Below, piece by piece: positions 56,268 through 64,000 of a DNA stretch of 64,000 nucleotides. Position numbers and translations under genes: made by a program. The DNA lies in the NCBI RefSeq assembly GCF_025149915.1, contig NZ_CP102278.1, positions 1,534,001-1,598,000 on the forward strand, in the 5' to 3' direction. Numbering within the stretch: position 1 is the stretch's first letter; each line of letters begins with the position of its first letter. The notes beneath the pieces are model-generated. The model saw nothing but the letters and a program-made list of their open reading frames with translations. It did not search any database and had not been told where the DNA came from. This stretch comes from Coprococcus eutactus. GTDB taxonomy: Bacteria; Bacillota; Clostridia; Lachnospirales; Lachnospiraceae.

Positions 56268-57734
56268 TTATATTATTATGCACACCATTCCACCATTTCC
56301 ATCATTTACAATCTTCTCCATCGTATTCTGGAGCTTCTGCTGGCTCTCGGCACCTATCTTGCTCACCTTGTTGTTAAGGCCATCATCAACAAGCTGCTCT
56401 ATTGTCTTGCCAAATATATTTACTCCCCATATATCGTCACCGTTGCTGTTGTCCGATATATACGTTATGAGGTCGTCTGCCTGCTCCTTGCTTCCGACAA
56501 GTGGCATGATCTCCGTTGTTATATTCGCCTTGATCATATTCACCGACGGCGCATTTGCTGTTATCCTTACGCCAAACTTGCCTCCGGTCTTGATGACCTC
56601 CGGTGTGCCGAGCCGAATATTGTTTTTCTCCGGCATAACCAAACCATATCCGTTGGAATTTACCTGTTCAAGCGCATCCATGACATTCCCACAATATCTT
56701 TTGTTATCTGACATCGTCTTGAGCTCGGTAATAAAATCATATTCATTGTTTATCTCAGCCCCCATCATATCCGACAGCATCTGGTAATAATAACTGCTAT
56801 GTATATAGACACTTATATTTATTCTGCCATCTGCCATATTTATATTGTCACACTTGTATTTTTTTACGTAATCATTCTCCGGAAACACTATTCCATCTAT
56901 GTCCCTAAGATAGTTTACAACCGAATTGATCTGTACAGCATCACATATTATGCTGTTCTTCACTTCATTGTCATCGTCAACGACCTCAAGCCATTTTGGA
57001 ATATCAAAATAGATCGCAGTCACAGGGAAACTCATCAATAGCTCCCTGAATATGTATGTAATGTCTGAATCTCTAAGCTGTTCAACATTGACAGGAACCA
57101 CACTTGCCCCATATGTATCACTCATCTCTTCTGCCAACGCACGCGCCTGATTTCCAGATGGTTTATCCGTGTTCAGAACAACAACAAATGGTTTCCCCAG
57201 GCTTTTTAGCTCCTCTATAGTCTTCTTTTCGGCATCAATATAGCTTTCCCTCGGGAGTTCCCCAAAACTGCCATCCGTGGTTACGACTATTCCAACTGTA
57301 GAATGATTTGTTATAACTTTGTTTGTTCCTATCTCCGCAGCCTTTGAAAAAGGAATGTCGTATTCATACCATGGAGTTCTAACCATTCTCTCCTTCCCAT
57401 CCTCAAATTGTCCCTCTGCATCCTTCACGACATACCCTACACAGTCTATCATCTTAACTTTCATGTCAATGTTTTCACCAACATTGATCGATACAGCATC
57501 CTTAGGTATAAATTTCGGTTCGGTCGTCATTATAGTTTTTCCAGCCGCTGACTGTGGAAGTTCATCCAGTGCAAGCTGACGGTCATTTTCACCTGAAATA
57601 TTCGGTATGACCATCTGATTCATAAATCTTTTTATAAATGTTGATTTTCCTGTTCTTACCGGTCCAACTACACCGATGTATATTTCTCCATTTGTTCTAG
57701 CCTTGATATCCTGATATACCTGATACTCCTCCAT
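56268..57734 (-). CDS. spoIVA: Stage IV sporulation protein A
   Basis: A 488-residue ATPase that forms the basement layer of the spore coat around the forespore. The Walker A is GVVGPVRTGKSTFIKRFMNQ near residues 21-40, the second ATP-binding region reads VKMIDCVGYVV, and the C-terminus ends GGMVCIII, the conserved tail. Length is close to Bacillus SpoIVA. The ATG at 57734 is chosen for AGGAGG just upstream. It stands alone; a sigma-E promoter is expected, but I could not identify it. Confidence 0.97.
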   Translation of the reverse strand: MEEYQVYQDIKARTNGEIYIGVVGPVRTGKSTFIKRFMNQMVIPNISGENDRQLALDELPQSAAGKTIMTTEPKFIPKDAVSINVGENIDMKVKMIDCVGYVVKDAEGQFEDGKERMVRTPWYEYDIPFSKAAEIGTNKVITNHSTVGIVVTTDGSFGELPRESYIDAEKKTIEELKSLGKPFVVVLNTDKPSGNQARALAEEMSDTYGASVVPVNVEQLRDSDITYIFRELLMSFPVTAIYFDIPKWLEVVDDDNEVKNSIICDAVQINSVVNYLRDIDGIVFPENDYVKKYKCDNINMADGRINISVYIHSSYYYQMLSDMMGAEINNEYDFITELKTMSDNKRYCGNVMDALEQVNSNGYGLVMPEKNNIRLGTPEVIKTGGKFGVRITANAPSVNMIKANITTEIMPLVGSKEQADDLITYISDNSNGDDIWGVNIFGKTIEQLVDDGLNNKVSKIGAESQQKLQNTMEKIVNDGNGGMVCIII

Positions 57735-57843
57735 ACATCCTCCTGACATGCTATTTATTTACATAATTTTATTATTGTAAACATAATAGATCTGCGGTCA
57801 TTTTCTATATATAACATATGAATGCAACTGCTGTTTTATGAAT

Positions 57844-57892
57844 AAAAAAATCCCCCAGAATACCACCATATAAGGCGATATTCCCGGGGGAC
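57844..57892 (-). terminator. Terminator of the Cna-B adhesin gene
   Basis: TCCCCCaGAATA (57851-57862) pairs with TATTCcCGGGGGA (57879-57891) over a 16-nt loop, and seven Ts follow on the minus strand. It lies 17 bp past the stop. Confidence 0.9.
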
Positions 57893-57908
57893 ATGTCACG
57901 GCTTCGTA

Positions 57909-60900
57909 TTACTTGCTGTTCTGATTATCTTTTCTCTTTTTAGATGCCACAATAACACCACATCCGCCAAGACTTATAAAGAGTATAACTGCTATTGGTA
58001 CAACAGGAGCTCTGTCACCGGTATCCGGCTTGTTCTTGTCCTCTGTTGTTATTTCAGTAGTCTGTGTTGTCTCGGTTGTTTCAGTTGTCTCTGTAGTTTC
58101 TGTTGTCTCTGTTGTCTCGGTTGTCTCCGTAGTCTCGGTCGTTGTTGTCTTCTTATCAACCATTGTGATAGTAACAACAATATCCTCGCCAGCTGCAACC
58201 TTATCATCAGAAACTGTGAACAGTATATCATCAGCCTTGTCATAGCCCGAAGGAGCCTTAACCTCTATGAGTGCATAGATCTTGCCAATTACAAGTACAT
58301 TGTTGACTTCATGCGCACTGCCATCTGTTACCCACTCATCAATGAGTTTTCCATCAGCATCCTCGAGTCGAAGTGTTGCGCCCTTTACAGGAACACCATC
58401 CTCATCTACTTTCTCAAAGCTGTATTTTACTGAAGGTTCAAGCCATGTAATGTTTCCATTCTCATCAACTCTGGCTGTGACTTTACCTGTGTCAGTATTA
58501 AAACCACCGTCAAATGATTCAACTGTAATCTTTCCGTTCTCATCTTTCTTGAACTTGATTGATATTGGCTGTTCAGATACATAGTATCCATCCGGCGCCT
58601 GTATCTCTCTGATCGTATACTCTGTGCCGATCAAAATACCGTCAAACTTGAGAACTCCGTTGCTGTCTGTTGTAGCCTTAGCGACAAGCTCTTCCTCACC
58701 ATTCTCGTTCTCCTTGTAGAGTCCGTATACTGAATTTGGAAGCTTTATGCCATTGTCCTCCTCTGCAACCTTCTCTATCTTGAGATCTGTTCTAGGAAGA
58801 TCATTTATCAATGTGTTATCCTGAACACCATTTAACACTGCATAAGTGCCAATGTTTGCCTCTGTTACCTCTGCTGTGTAGACTGTGTTATCGACAATAT
58901 AATCTCCGATAGTCTTACTCTCTTTTACAAGATACGTACCTATCTTAAGATCCTTGAATGTCACAACACCATTTACACTTGTTGCTGTCATTACAGGATT
59001 CTCACACTCTGTATCTGTACCCTCATAGAGCGCAAACTCTACACCATCAAGCATTTTTACATCATCAGGGTTTTCAGCACATGACTCCTTATAAAGTCCA
59101 GCCTTAGTGAACTTGACAGTGCCAAGCTTGTAGGTATCAACGAACTCTACATCAGCTGTATTTCCACCGATAAGTGTTATTCCGGATGCCTCTGTTCCTT
59201 CACCGTCTATTCCATCCACAGTATAGCTGACTGTTACCGCTGCTCCATCATATGCATATGATGTTTCCTCAACTGTATATGTACCATCAGGCACATTTAC
59301 AAGAGTTATCTCATACTTGCCATTTCCAAGCTTTGCCACCTCAGGGTCTGTAAGCTTTATGATCTTACTGTAGCCTGCATTGTTTGTAACATTGAACGTT
59401 ACATTTGCCGCTGCATCATCTGCTGTAATATCTCCATTTATGGTCTTGGTAAGTTTTATAACATTTGGCTTGTATGTGTTAGTTATGTCATATCCAACAA
59501 CAGATGCCTTGTATCCCGAAACAGCATTCTCTGATACAGAATACTTGATCAAGGTTCCATTATCTTTGTACTTTGGTAAATCTGTAAAGCTGTAATTCCA
59601 GTCAGTATCTGCTGTAACCACGAGGCTCTTTATAACAGTACCATCTGCAAGAAGCTTAACTGTTATTGAATCTGGTCTCTGACCATCGTGATCATCGTCA
59701 TCAACCCACGTCTTAGTACCTGATACATTGATCGTCTCAGGTGTGTGCTGATTGTCAACCACATATCCATCAGCTGCATTTCCTGTTATGACTGTTGTGT
59801 AACCATCTATAGTTGTAGTCTCCTCAACTGTGTAGTCGATGGTCTGTCCATTTTTCTTCTCGTCAAGAGCATTCCATGTATGTGTCCAGTTATTTGCCTC
59901 GCTGAGTGTTACCCCAGAGCCAGCTACAACCTGTCCATCAGCCAGAAGACGAACCATTACGCTAGGTGTTCTCTTGCCGTCCTGGTTATCATTATCACTC
60001 CACTTCTTTGTAACTGATACACTTGTCTTTCCCGGTGTGTAACTGTTCGTGATATTATAACCTGTAACCTCACCTGTATATTCTGGTACATCAACCTCAG
60101 ATACAGAATACTTGATCTGAATTCCACCATCTCTATACTTTGGAAGATTTGTAAAACTATACTCCCAGTTTTCTGCCTCGGTTACCGTCTTTGTAGCATA
60201 TACACTACCATCTGCAAGAAGGTTTACCTTGATATTTTCAGGTCTCTTGCCATCCTGATCGTCCGCATCATTCCATGTCTTGCTGCCGCTCACTGATGTC
60301 GTCTCTGGGGTATAGCTGTTCTTTATTGTAAATCCTGTCTCAGCATCGCCTGTGACTGTAGTTGTATATCCATCAATTGACGTTATCTCTCTTACACTGT
60401 AGACGATATTCACACCGCTCTTCTTGACATCAAGTCCTGCCCATGTATATGTCCAGTTGTTGTCAGCACTGAGAGTTGTTTCTGATCCAACAACAGGAGT
60501 TCCATCAGCAAGAAGTTCAACCTTTACTGAACTCTCTCTCTTGCCGTCCTGATTGTCGGCATCATCCCAAGCCTTTGTAACTGATACACTTGTCTTTCCT
60601 GGTGTGTAACTGTTCGTGATATCATATCCATTTACAAGTGTCTGATAATCCTCAACAGCATTTTCTGTGATACTATATGTGATCTCGTTGCCACCTGCGT
60701 ACTTTGGAAGATCTGTAAAGCTGTACTTCCAGCCGTTCGCAGCTGTAACTTCCTTATCAGCCACCTTCACTCCGTTTGCAAGAAGATTTACTGTGATCTT
60801 TCCTGGTCTCTTACCATCCTGATCATTTGCATCATTCCATATCTTCTTACCACTTATTGAAGTTGTCTCTGGTGTGTAACTGTTCTTGATGATATAACCG

Positions 60901-63900
60901 GTCTTCGCAGATCCTGTGATAACTGTTGCATATCCTTCAACCGCTGTGATCTCTTCAACAGTATATTCAATAGGTGATCCACTCTTGTTGATATCAAGAT
61001 CACTCCATGTATGACTCCAGTTGTTGGCATCACTGAGATCCACCTCAGAATCTGCAACTACGTTTCCGTCGGCAAGAAGTCTTACTTTTATATTTCTAGC
61101 TCTCTTGCCATCCTGGTTATCAGCATCATCCCAGGCCTTTGTAACTGATACACTTGTCTTTCCTGGCGTATAACTGTTCGTGATATCATATCCGTTGACA
61201 AGTGTCTGATAGTCCTCAACAACATCCTCTGTGATGGTGTACGTGATTTTATTGCCATTTTTGTACTTTGGAAGATCCGTGAAATTGTACTTCCAACCAT
61301 CTGCCTCAGTTACTTCCTTCGTAGCATATATGTCTCCATCTGCAAGAAGATTTACCGTAATCTTTCCTGGTCTCTTGCCATCCTGATCGTTTGCATCGTT
61401 CCAGGTCTTTGTTACTTCTATATTGATCGTTTCAGGCGTGTGACTATTGGTAAATGTATATCCGTTTTCTGCGTCTCCTGTCACAGCTGTAGTGTATTCG
61501 GAAACAGCATCCTCAGTTACTTCGTATGTTATCTCTGATCCATCTGCATATTTAGGAAGGTCTGTAAAACTAAACTTCCAGTCATTTGCTGCTGTGACTT
61601 CAAGACTCTTGATCTTTGTTCCGTTTGCAATCAGGTTGACTGTGATACTTGGAGGTCTGATACCATCCTGATTCTCACCGTCGTCCCAGATCTTAATGCC
61701 CTTTACTGATGTCGTCTCTGGTGTGTAGCTGTTCGTAACTGTGTATCCTGTTGTCATATCTCCGGTTATCACTGGAGTATATCCTTCAGTAATATCTGTT
61801 TCTTCTACAGTGTAAGCTATCGCAGCTCCATCCTTGTTCACATCAAGATCTGTCCATGTATGTGTCCAGTTGTTATCTGCTTTTAATATAGTCTCTGAGC
61901 CATCTACTGCTATTCCGTTCGCAAGCAGCTGAACCTTTACACTCGTAGGTCTCTTCCTGTCCTGATTGTCTGCATCATCCCAGCTCTTTGTGACTGATAC
62001 ACTTGTCTTTGCCGGTGTATATGTGTTTGTAATGTTATATCCGTCTATTACAGTAGCATAATCACCAACCGCATCCTCTGTGATGGTATAAACTATCTTG
62101 TTGCCACTGCTATACTTTGGAAGATCTTTGAAACTATACTTCCAATCTTCATCAGCTGTAACAGTCTTTGTCTTGTATAACTGACCATCCGCAAGAAGAT
62201 TTACAGTGATGCTCTCAGGTCTCTTTCTATCCTGATTGTTTGCATCATCCCATGTCTTTGTACCAGCTATATCGATGGTCTCTGGTGTGTAGCTGTTTGT
62301 TATGACAAATCCTGTCTTGGCATCACCCGTGACCTTCTTCGTATATCCGGTTACTGTGGCTGTCTCATCTACTGTATAACCTATAGCCGTACCATTCTTA
62401 TAAACTGCAAGATCTTTCCATGTATATGTCCAGTTGTTATCTGCTTTAAGAGTTACCTCTGAGCCAGCGACCTCTGAACCATCAGCATACAGTTTAACCT
62501 TGATCTCTGTTGCTCTCTTACCATCCTGATTTCCGGCATCGTTCCAGATCTTTGTAACCTTAACATCTGTAACCTCCGGAACATGTGTGTTTGTAATATC
62601 ATATCCATTTGGAGCTGCCGTATAACCCTCTACGCTGTCTTCTGTGATGGTATACTTTATCTCCTGTCCATCGCTGTACTTTGGAAGATCTGTAAAACCG
62701 TACTTCCAATTTTCTAACTTTGTCACTGTTTTTGTTGCGGTCTCAGTTCCATTTGCAAGAAGTCTGACTGTGATTTTATCAGGTCTCTTGCCATCCTGGT
62801 TATTATTATCATCCCAGGTCTTGGTTCCCTCGATATCAATAGTCTCAGGTTTATGACTATTAGTCACTACAAAGCCTGTCTTGGCATCGCCTGTGACTTT
62901 GGCGCTATATCCATCGATACTGCTAGTCTCTTTAACAGTGTATGTTATGTTCTTTCCGCCGGACTTCTGTGGAAGGTCATTCCATGTATGTTTCCACTGA
63001 TTGTCAGCACTCAGTGTAACCTCAGAGTTTGTGACATCGATACCGTTTGCCACAAGCTTAACCTTTACGCTTGTAGCTCTCTTGCCATCCTGGTTATCCG
63101 CATCATTCCACTCCTTGAGTACTGAGATGCTTGTCTTTCCAGGTGTATAACTGTTGGTAATGTCATATCCATTGATATCAGTATTGTAATCCTCAACCGT
63201 ATCCTCAGTGATGGTGTACTTTATCTCATTACCACCTCTGTACTTTGGAAGATCTGTAAATTTATACTTCCAGCCCTTTGCTGCAGTTACACTCTCTGAG
63301 TTAATCTCACTGCCATCAGCATAGAGTCTGACTGTGATAGCATCTTTTCTCTTACCATCCTGATTATCATTGTCATCCCAAGTCTTGGTTCCCTCAATGT
63401 CAATTGTCTCAGGTGTATGGGTGTTTTTGATGGTAAAACCGCTCTCTATACTGCCGGTTATCTGAGTATTATAGCCAGTTACCTTTGCCTCTGATACAGT
63501 GTATGTGATCGCTTTGCCTGCCGCATCATACTTAGGAAGATTCTCAAAGTTGTATGCCCAATTTCCTGCTGCATCAGGTGTAACCGTTTTCCTGTCAACT
63601 TCCGTATCACCATTCTTAACAATAACAGTTATGTTATTCGGTCTCAGACCATCCTGATTGTCATTATCATCCCATACCTTGGTTCCGCTTATATTGACGT
63701 ATGCAGTATAGGTATTGGTAATAGTCACAAGTGATGTAGCATCTGAAGATATCTCTACAGTGGCATCTGTATCATTTTTTGAAGCACCTACAGCATATGT
63801 AACTATGTTCTTATATCCGTCAAATGCAGCATTCGTCTCTGTTATTGTATATGTTCCATATGGAGCATTCTTTACAACGTAGCTTCCAGAGGTGAACTGA

Positions 63901-64000
63901 TCATATGTAACTGATGTTGGTCCATTATATCCATCTGGACCTGCGATTGTGAATGTGATCTGTCTCTTCTGTGCATCTGTGAGCTTTGTATCATCAAGAT
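57909..64000 (-). CDS. Giant Cna-B repeat cell-wall adhesin, partial at right edge
   Basis: The frame continues through base 64000, so over 2000 C-terminal residues are seen and the start is outside. After a pilin-like module (63.7-64 kb, TFTIAGPDGYNGP) come 15 Cna-B repeats of about 88-97 residues, each with the isopeptide Lys (GTKTWDDADNQDGKR), Glu (YTITED or YTVEE) and Asn (ITNSYTP). Then one more pilin-like module (INGDITADDAAANVTF), three SpaA-type domains, a Thr-Thr-Glu stalk, and a sortase signal (KPDTGD, a hydrophobic helix, KKRKD). Self-made isopeptide bonds make such rods resistant to proteases. It is anchored to the wall and probably binds host or other cells. The repeats alternate between two types. 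Confidence 0.92.
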   Translation of the reverse strand, partial: LDDTKLTDAQKRQITFTIAGPDGYNGPTSVTYDQFTSGSYVVKNAPYGTYTITETNAAFDGYKNIVTYAVGASKNDTDATVEISSDATSLVTITNTYTAYVNISGTKVWDDNDNQDGLRPNNITVIVKNGDTEVDRKTVTPDAAGNWAYNFENLPKYDAAGKAITYTVSEAKVTGYNTQITGSIESGFTIKNTHTPETIDIEGTKTWDDNDNQDGKRKDAITVRLYADGSEINSESVTAAKGWKYKFTDLPKYRGGNEIKYTITEDTVEDYNTDINGYDITNSYTPGKTSISVLKEWNDADNQDGKRATSVKVKLVANGIDVTNSEVTLSADNQWKHTWNDLPQKSGGKNITYTVKETSSIDGYSAKVTGDAKTGFVVTNSHKPETIDIEGTKTWDDNNNQDGKRPDKITVRLLANGTETATKTVTKLENWKYGFTDLPKYSDGQEIKYTITEDSVEGYTAAPNGYDITNTHVPEVTDVKVTKIWNDAGNQDGKRATEIKVKLYADGSEVAGSEVTLKADNNWTYTWKDLAVYKNGTAIGYTVDETATVTGYTKKVTGDAKTGFVITNSYTPETIDIAGTKTWDDANNQDRKRPESITVNLLADGQLYKTKTVTADEDWKYSFKDLPKYSSGNKIVYTITEDAVGDYATVIDGYNITNTYTPAKTSVSVTKSWDDADNQDRKRPTSVKVQLLANGIAVDGSETILKADNNWTHTWTDLDVNKDGAAIAYTVEETDITEGYTPVITGDMTTGYTVTNSYTPETTSVKGIKIWDDGENQDGIRPPSITVNLIANGTKIKSLEVTAANDWKFSFTDLPKYADGSEITYEVTEDAVSEYTTAVTGDAENGYTFTNSHTPETINIEVTKTWNDANDQDGKRPGKITVNLLADGDIYATKEVTEADGWKYNFTDLPKYKNGNKITYTITEDVVEDYQTLVNGYDITNSYTPGKTSVSVTKAWDDADNQDGKRARNIKVRLLADGNVVADSEVDLSDANNWSHTWSDLDINKSGSPIEYTVEEITAVEGYATVITGSAKTGYIIKNSYTPETTSISGKKIWNDANDQDGKRPGKITVNLLANGVKVADKEVTAANGWKYSFTDLPKYAGGNEITYSITENAVEDYQTLVNGYDITNSYTPGKTSVSVTKAWDDADNQDGKRESSVKVELLADGTPVVGSETTLSADNNWTYTWAGLDVKKSGVNIVYSVREITSIDGYTTTVTGDAETGFTIKNSYTPETTSVSGSKTWNDADDQDGKRPENIKVNLLADGSVYATKTVTEAENWEYSFTNLPKYRDGGIQIKYSVSEVDVPEYTGEVTGYNITNSYTPGKTSVSVTKKWSDNDNQDGKRTPSVMVRLLADGQVVAGSGVTLSEANNWTHTWNALDEKKNGQTIDYTVEETTTIDGYTTVITGNAADGYVVDNQHTPETINVSGTKTWVDDDDHDGQRPDSITVKLLADGTVIKSLVVTADTDWNYSFTDLPKYKDNGTLIKYSVSENAVSGYKASVVGYDITNTYKPNVIKLTKTINGDITADDAAANVTFNVTNNAGYSKIIKLTDPEVAKLGNGKYEITLVNVPDGTYTVEETSYAYDGAAVTVSYTVDGIDGEGTEASGITLIGGNTADVEFVDTYKLGTVKFTKAGLYKESCAENPDDVKMLDGVEFALYEGTDTECENPVMTATSVNGVVTFKDLKIGTYLVKESKTIGDYIVDNTVYTAEVTEANIGTYAVLNGVQDNTLINDLPRTDLKIEKVAEEDNGIKLPNSVYGLYKENENGEEELVAKATTDSNGVLKFDGILIGTEYTIREIQAPDGYYVSEQPISIKFKKDENGKITVESFDGGFNTDTGKVTARVDENGNITWLEPSVKYSFEKVDEDGVPVKGATLRLEDADGKLIDEWVTDGSAHEVNNVLVIGKIYALIEVKAPSGYDKADDILFTVSDDKVAAGEDIVVTITMVDKKTTTTETTETTETTETTETTETTETTETTQTTEITTEDKNKPDTGDRAPVVPIAVILFISLGGCGVIVASKKRKDNQNSK

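Noticed and set aside
58030..58245. A plus-strand frame rich in Ser-Val-Val
   Set aside because: It is the antisense of the Thr-Thr-Glu stalk and has no ribosome binding site.
57909..63728. Periodic repeats at about 270 bases that could be mistaken for a tandem DNA array or CRISPR
   Set aside because: The period matches the ~90-residue Cna-B protein repeats, and the reading frame is open throughout; no conserved DNA repeat with unique spacers.

Overview
The window reads as chromosome of a low-to-mid G+C spore-forming member of the Clostridia, most likely family Lachnospiraceae (Coprococcus/Roseburia/Blautia-like). This is inferred from the gene families present (UPF0210/ACT pair, ferredoxin-ASKHA protein, short MetH, Cys-rich acetolactate synthase, Cna-B and GLUG surface proteins, SpoIVA and dipicolinate synthase) and from strong AGGAGG ribosome binding sites. 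I could not run a search, so the genus is not settled. Nearly all genes lie on the minus strand; the exceptions are aroF and asnB.

Right to left (transcription order) the main blocks are: a giant Cna-B repeat adhesin running off the right edge (57.9-64 kb); sporulation and chromosome genes spoIVA, scpA-scpB and dacB-dpaA-dpaB (51.5-57.7 kb); a TetR regulator with a 1736-residue secreted GLUG/leucine-rich-repeat surface protein (45.3-51.2 kb); asnB on the plus strand, a decayed Rpn-type transposase, a MATE transporter and a tandem acetyltransferase (39.9-45.2 kb); T-box-controlled ilvB-ilvN, dtd and divIVA (35.8-39.9 kb); and an IS256-family element (33.8-35.3 kb) inserted in the 3' end of an SCP2-like gene.

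The left half is housekeeping: aroF (+); a PBP5-type carboxypeptidase with a metallophosphoesterase; an L,D-transpeptidase; tRNA-Ser(CGA); a purine nucleoside phosphorylase with rnhA and metH; ilvN-ilvC from a near-perfect promoter; greA, an anti-sigma-like protein, polA and coaE; pta and ackA for acetate/ATP; yceD-rpmF; plsX-rnc-smc-ftsY; ilvA, a corrinoid-activator-like protein, a metallo-beta-lactamase-fold hydrolase, and an ACT/UPF0210 pair; and a partial radical SAM protein at the left edge.

Branched-chain amino acid synthesis recurs: threonine ammonia-lyase, two acetolactate synthase small subunits, one large subunit and KARI, under at least two kinds of control. I found no CRISPR array, rRNA, prophage or recognisable defence system. 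The most unusual items are the Cna-B adhesin, whose 15 repeats seem to follow a seven-repeat higher-order pattern, the IS-truncated SCP2 gene, the Rpn remnant, the Cys-rich insertion in IlvB, and a possible small transcript beside rpmF.
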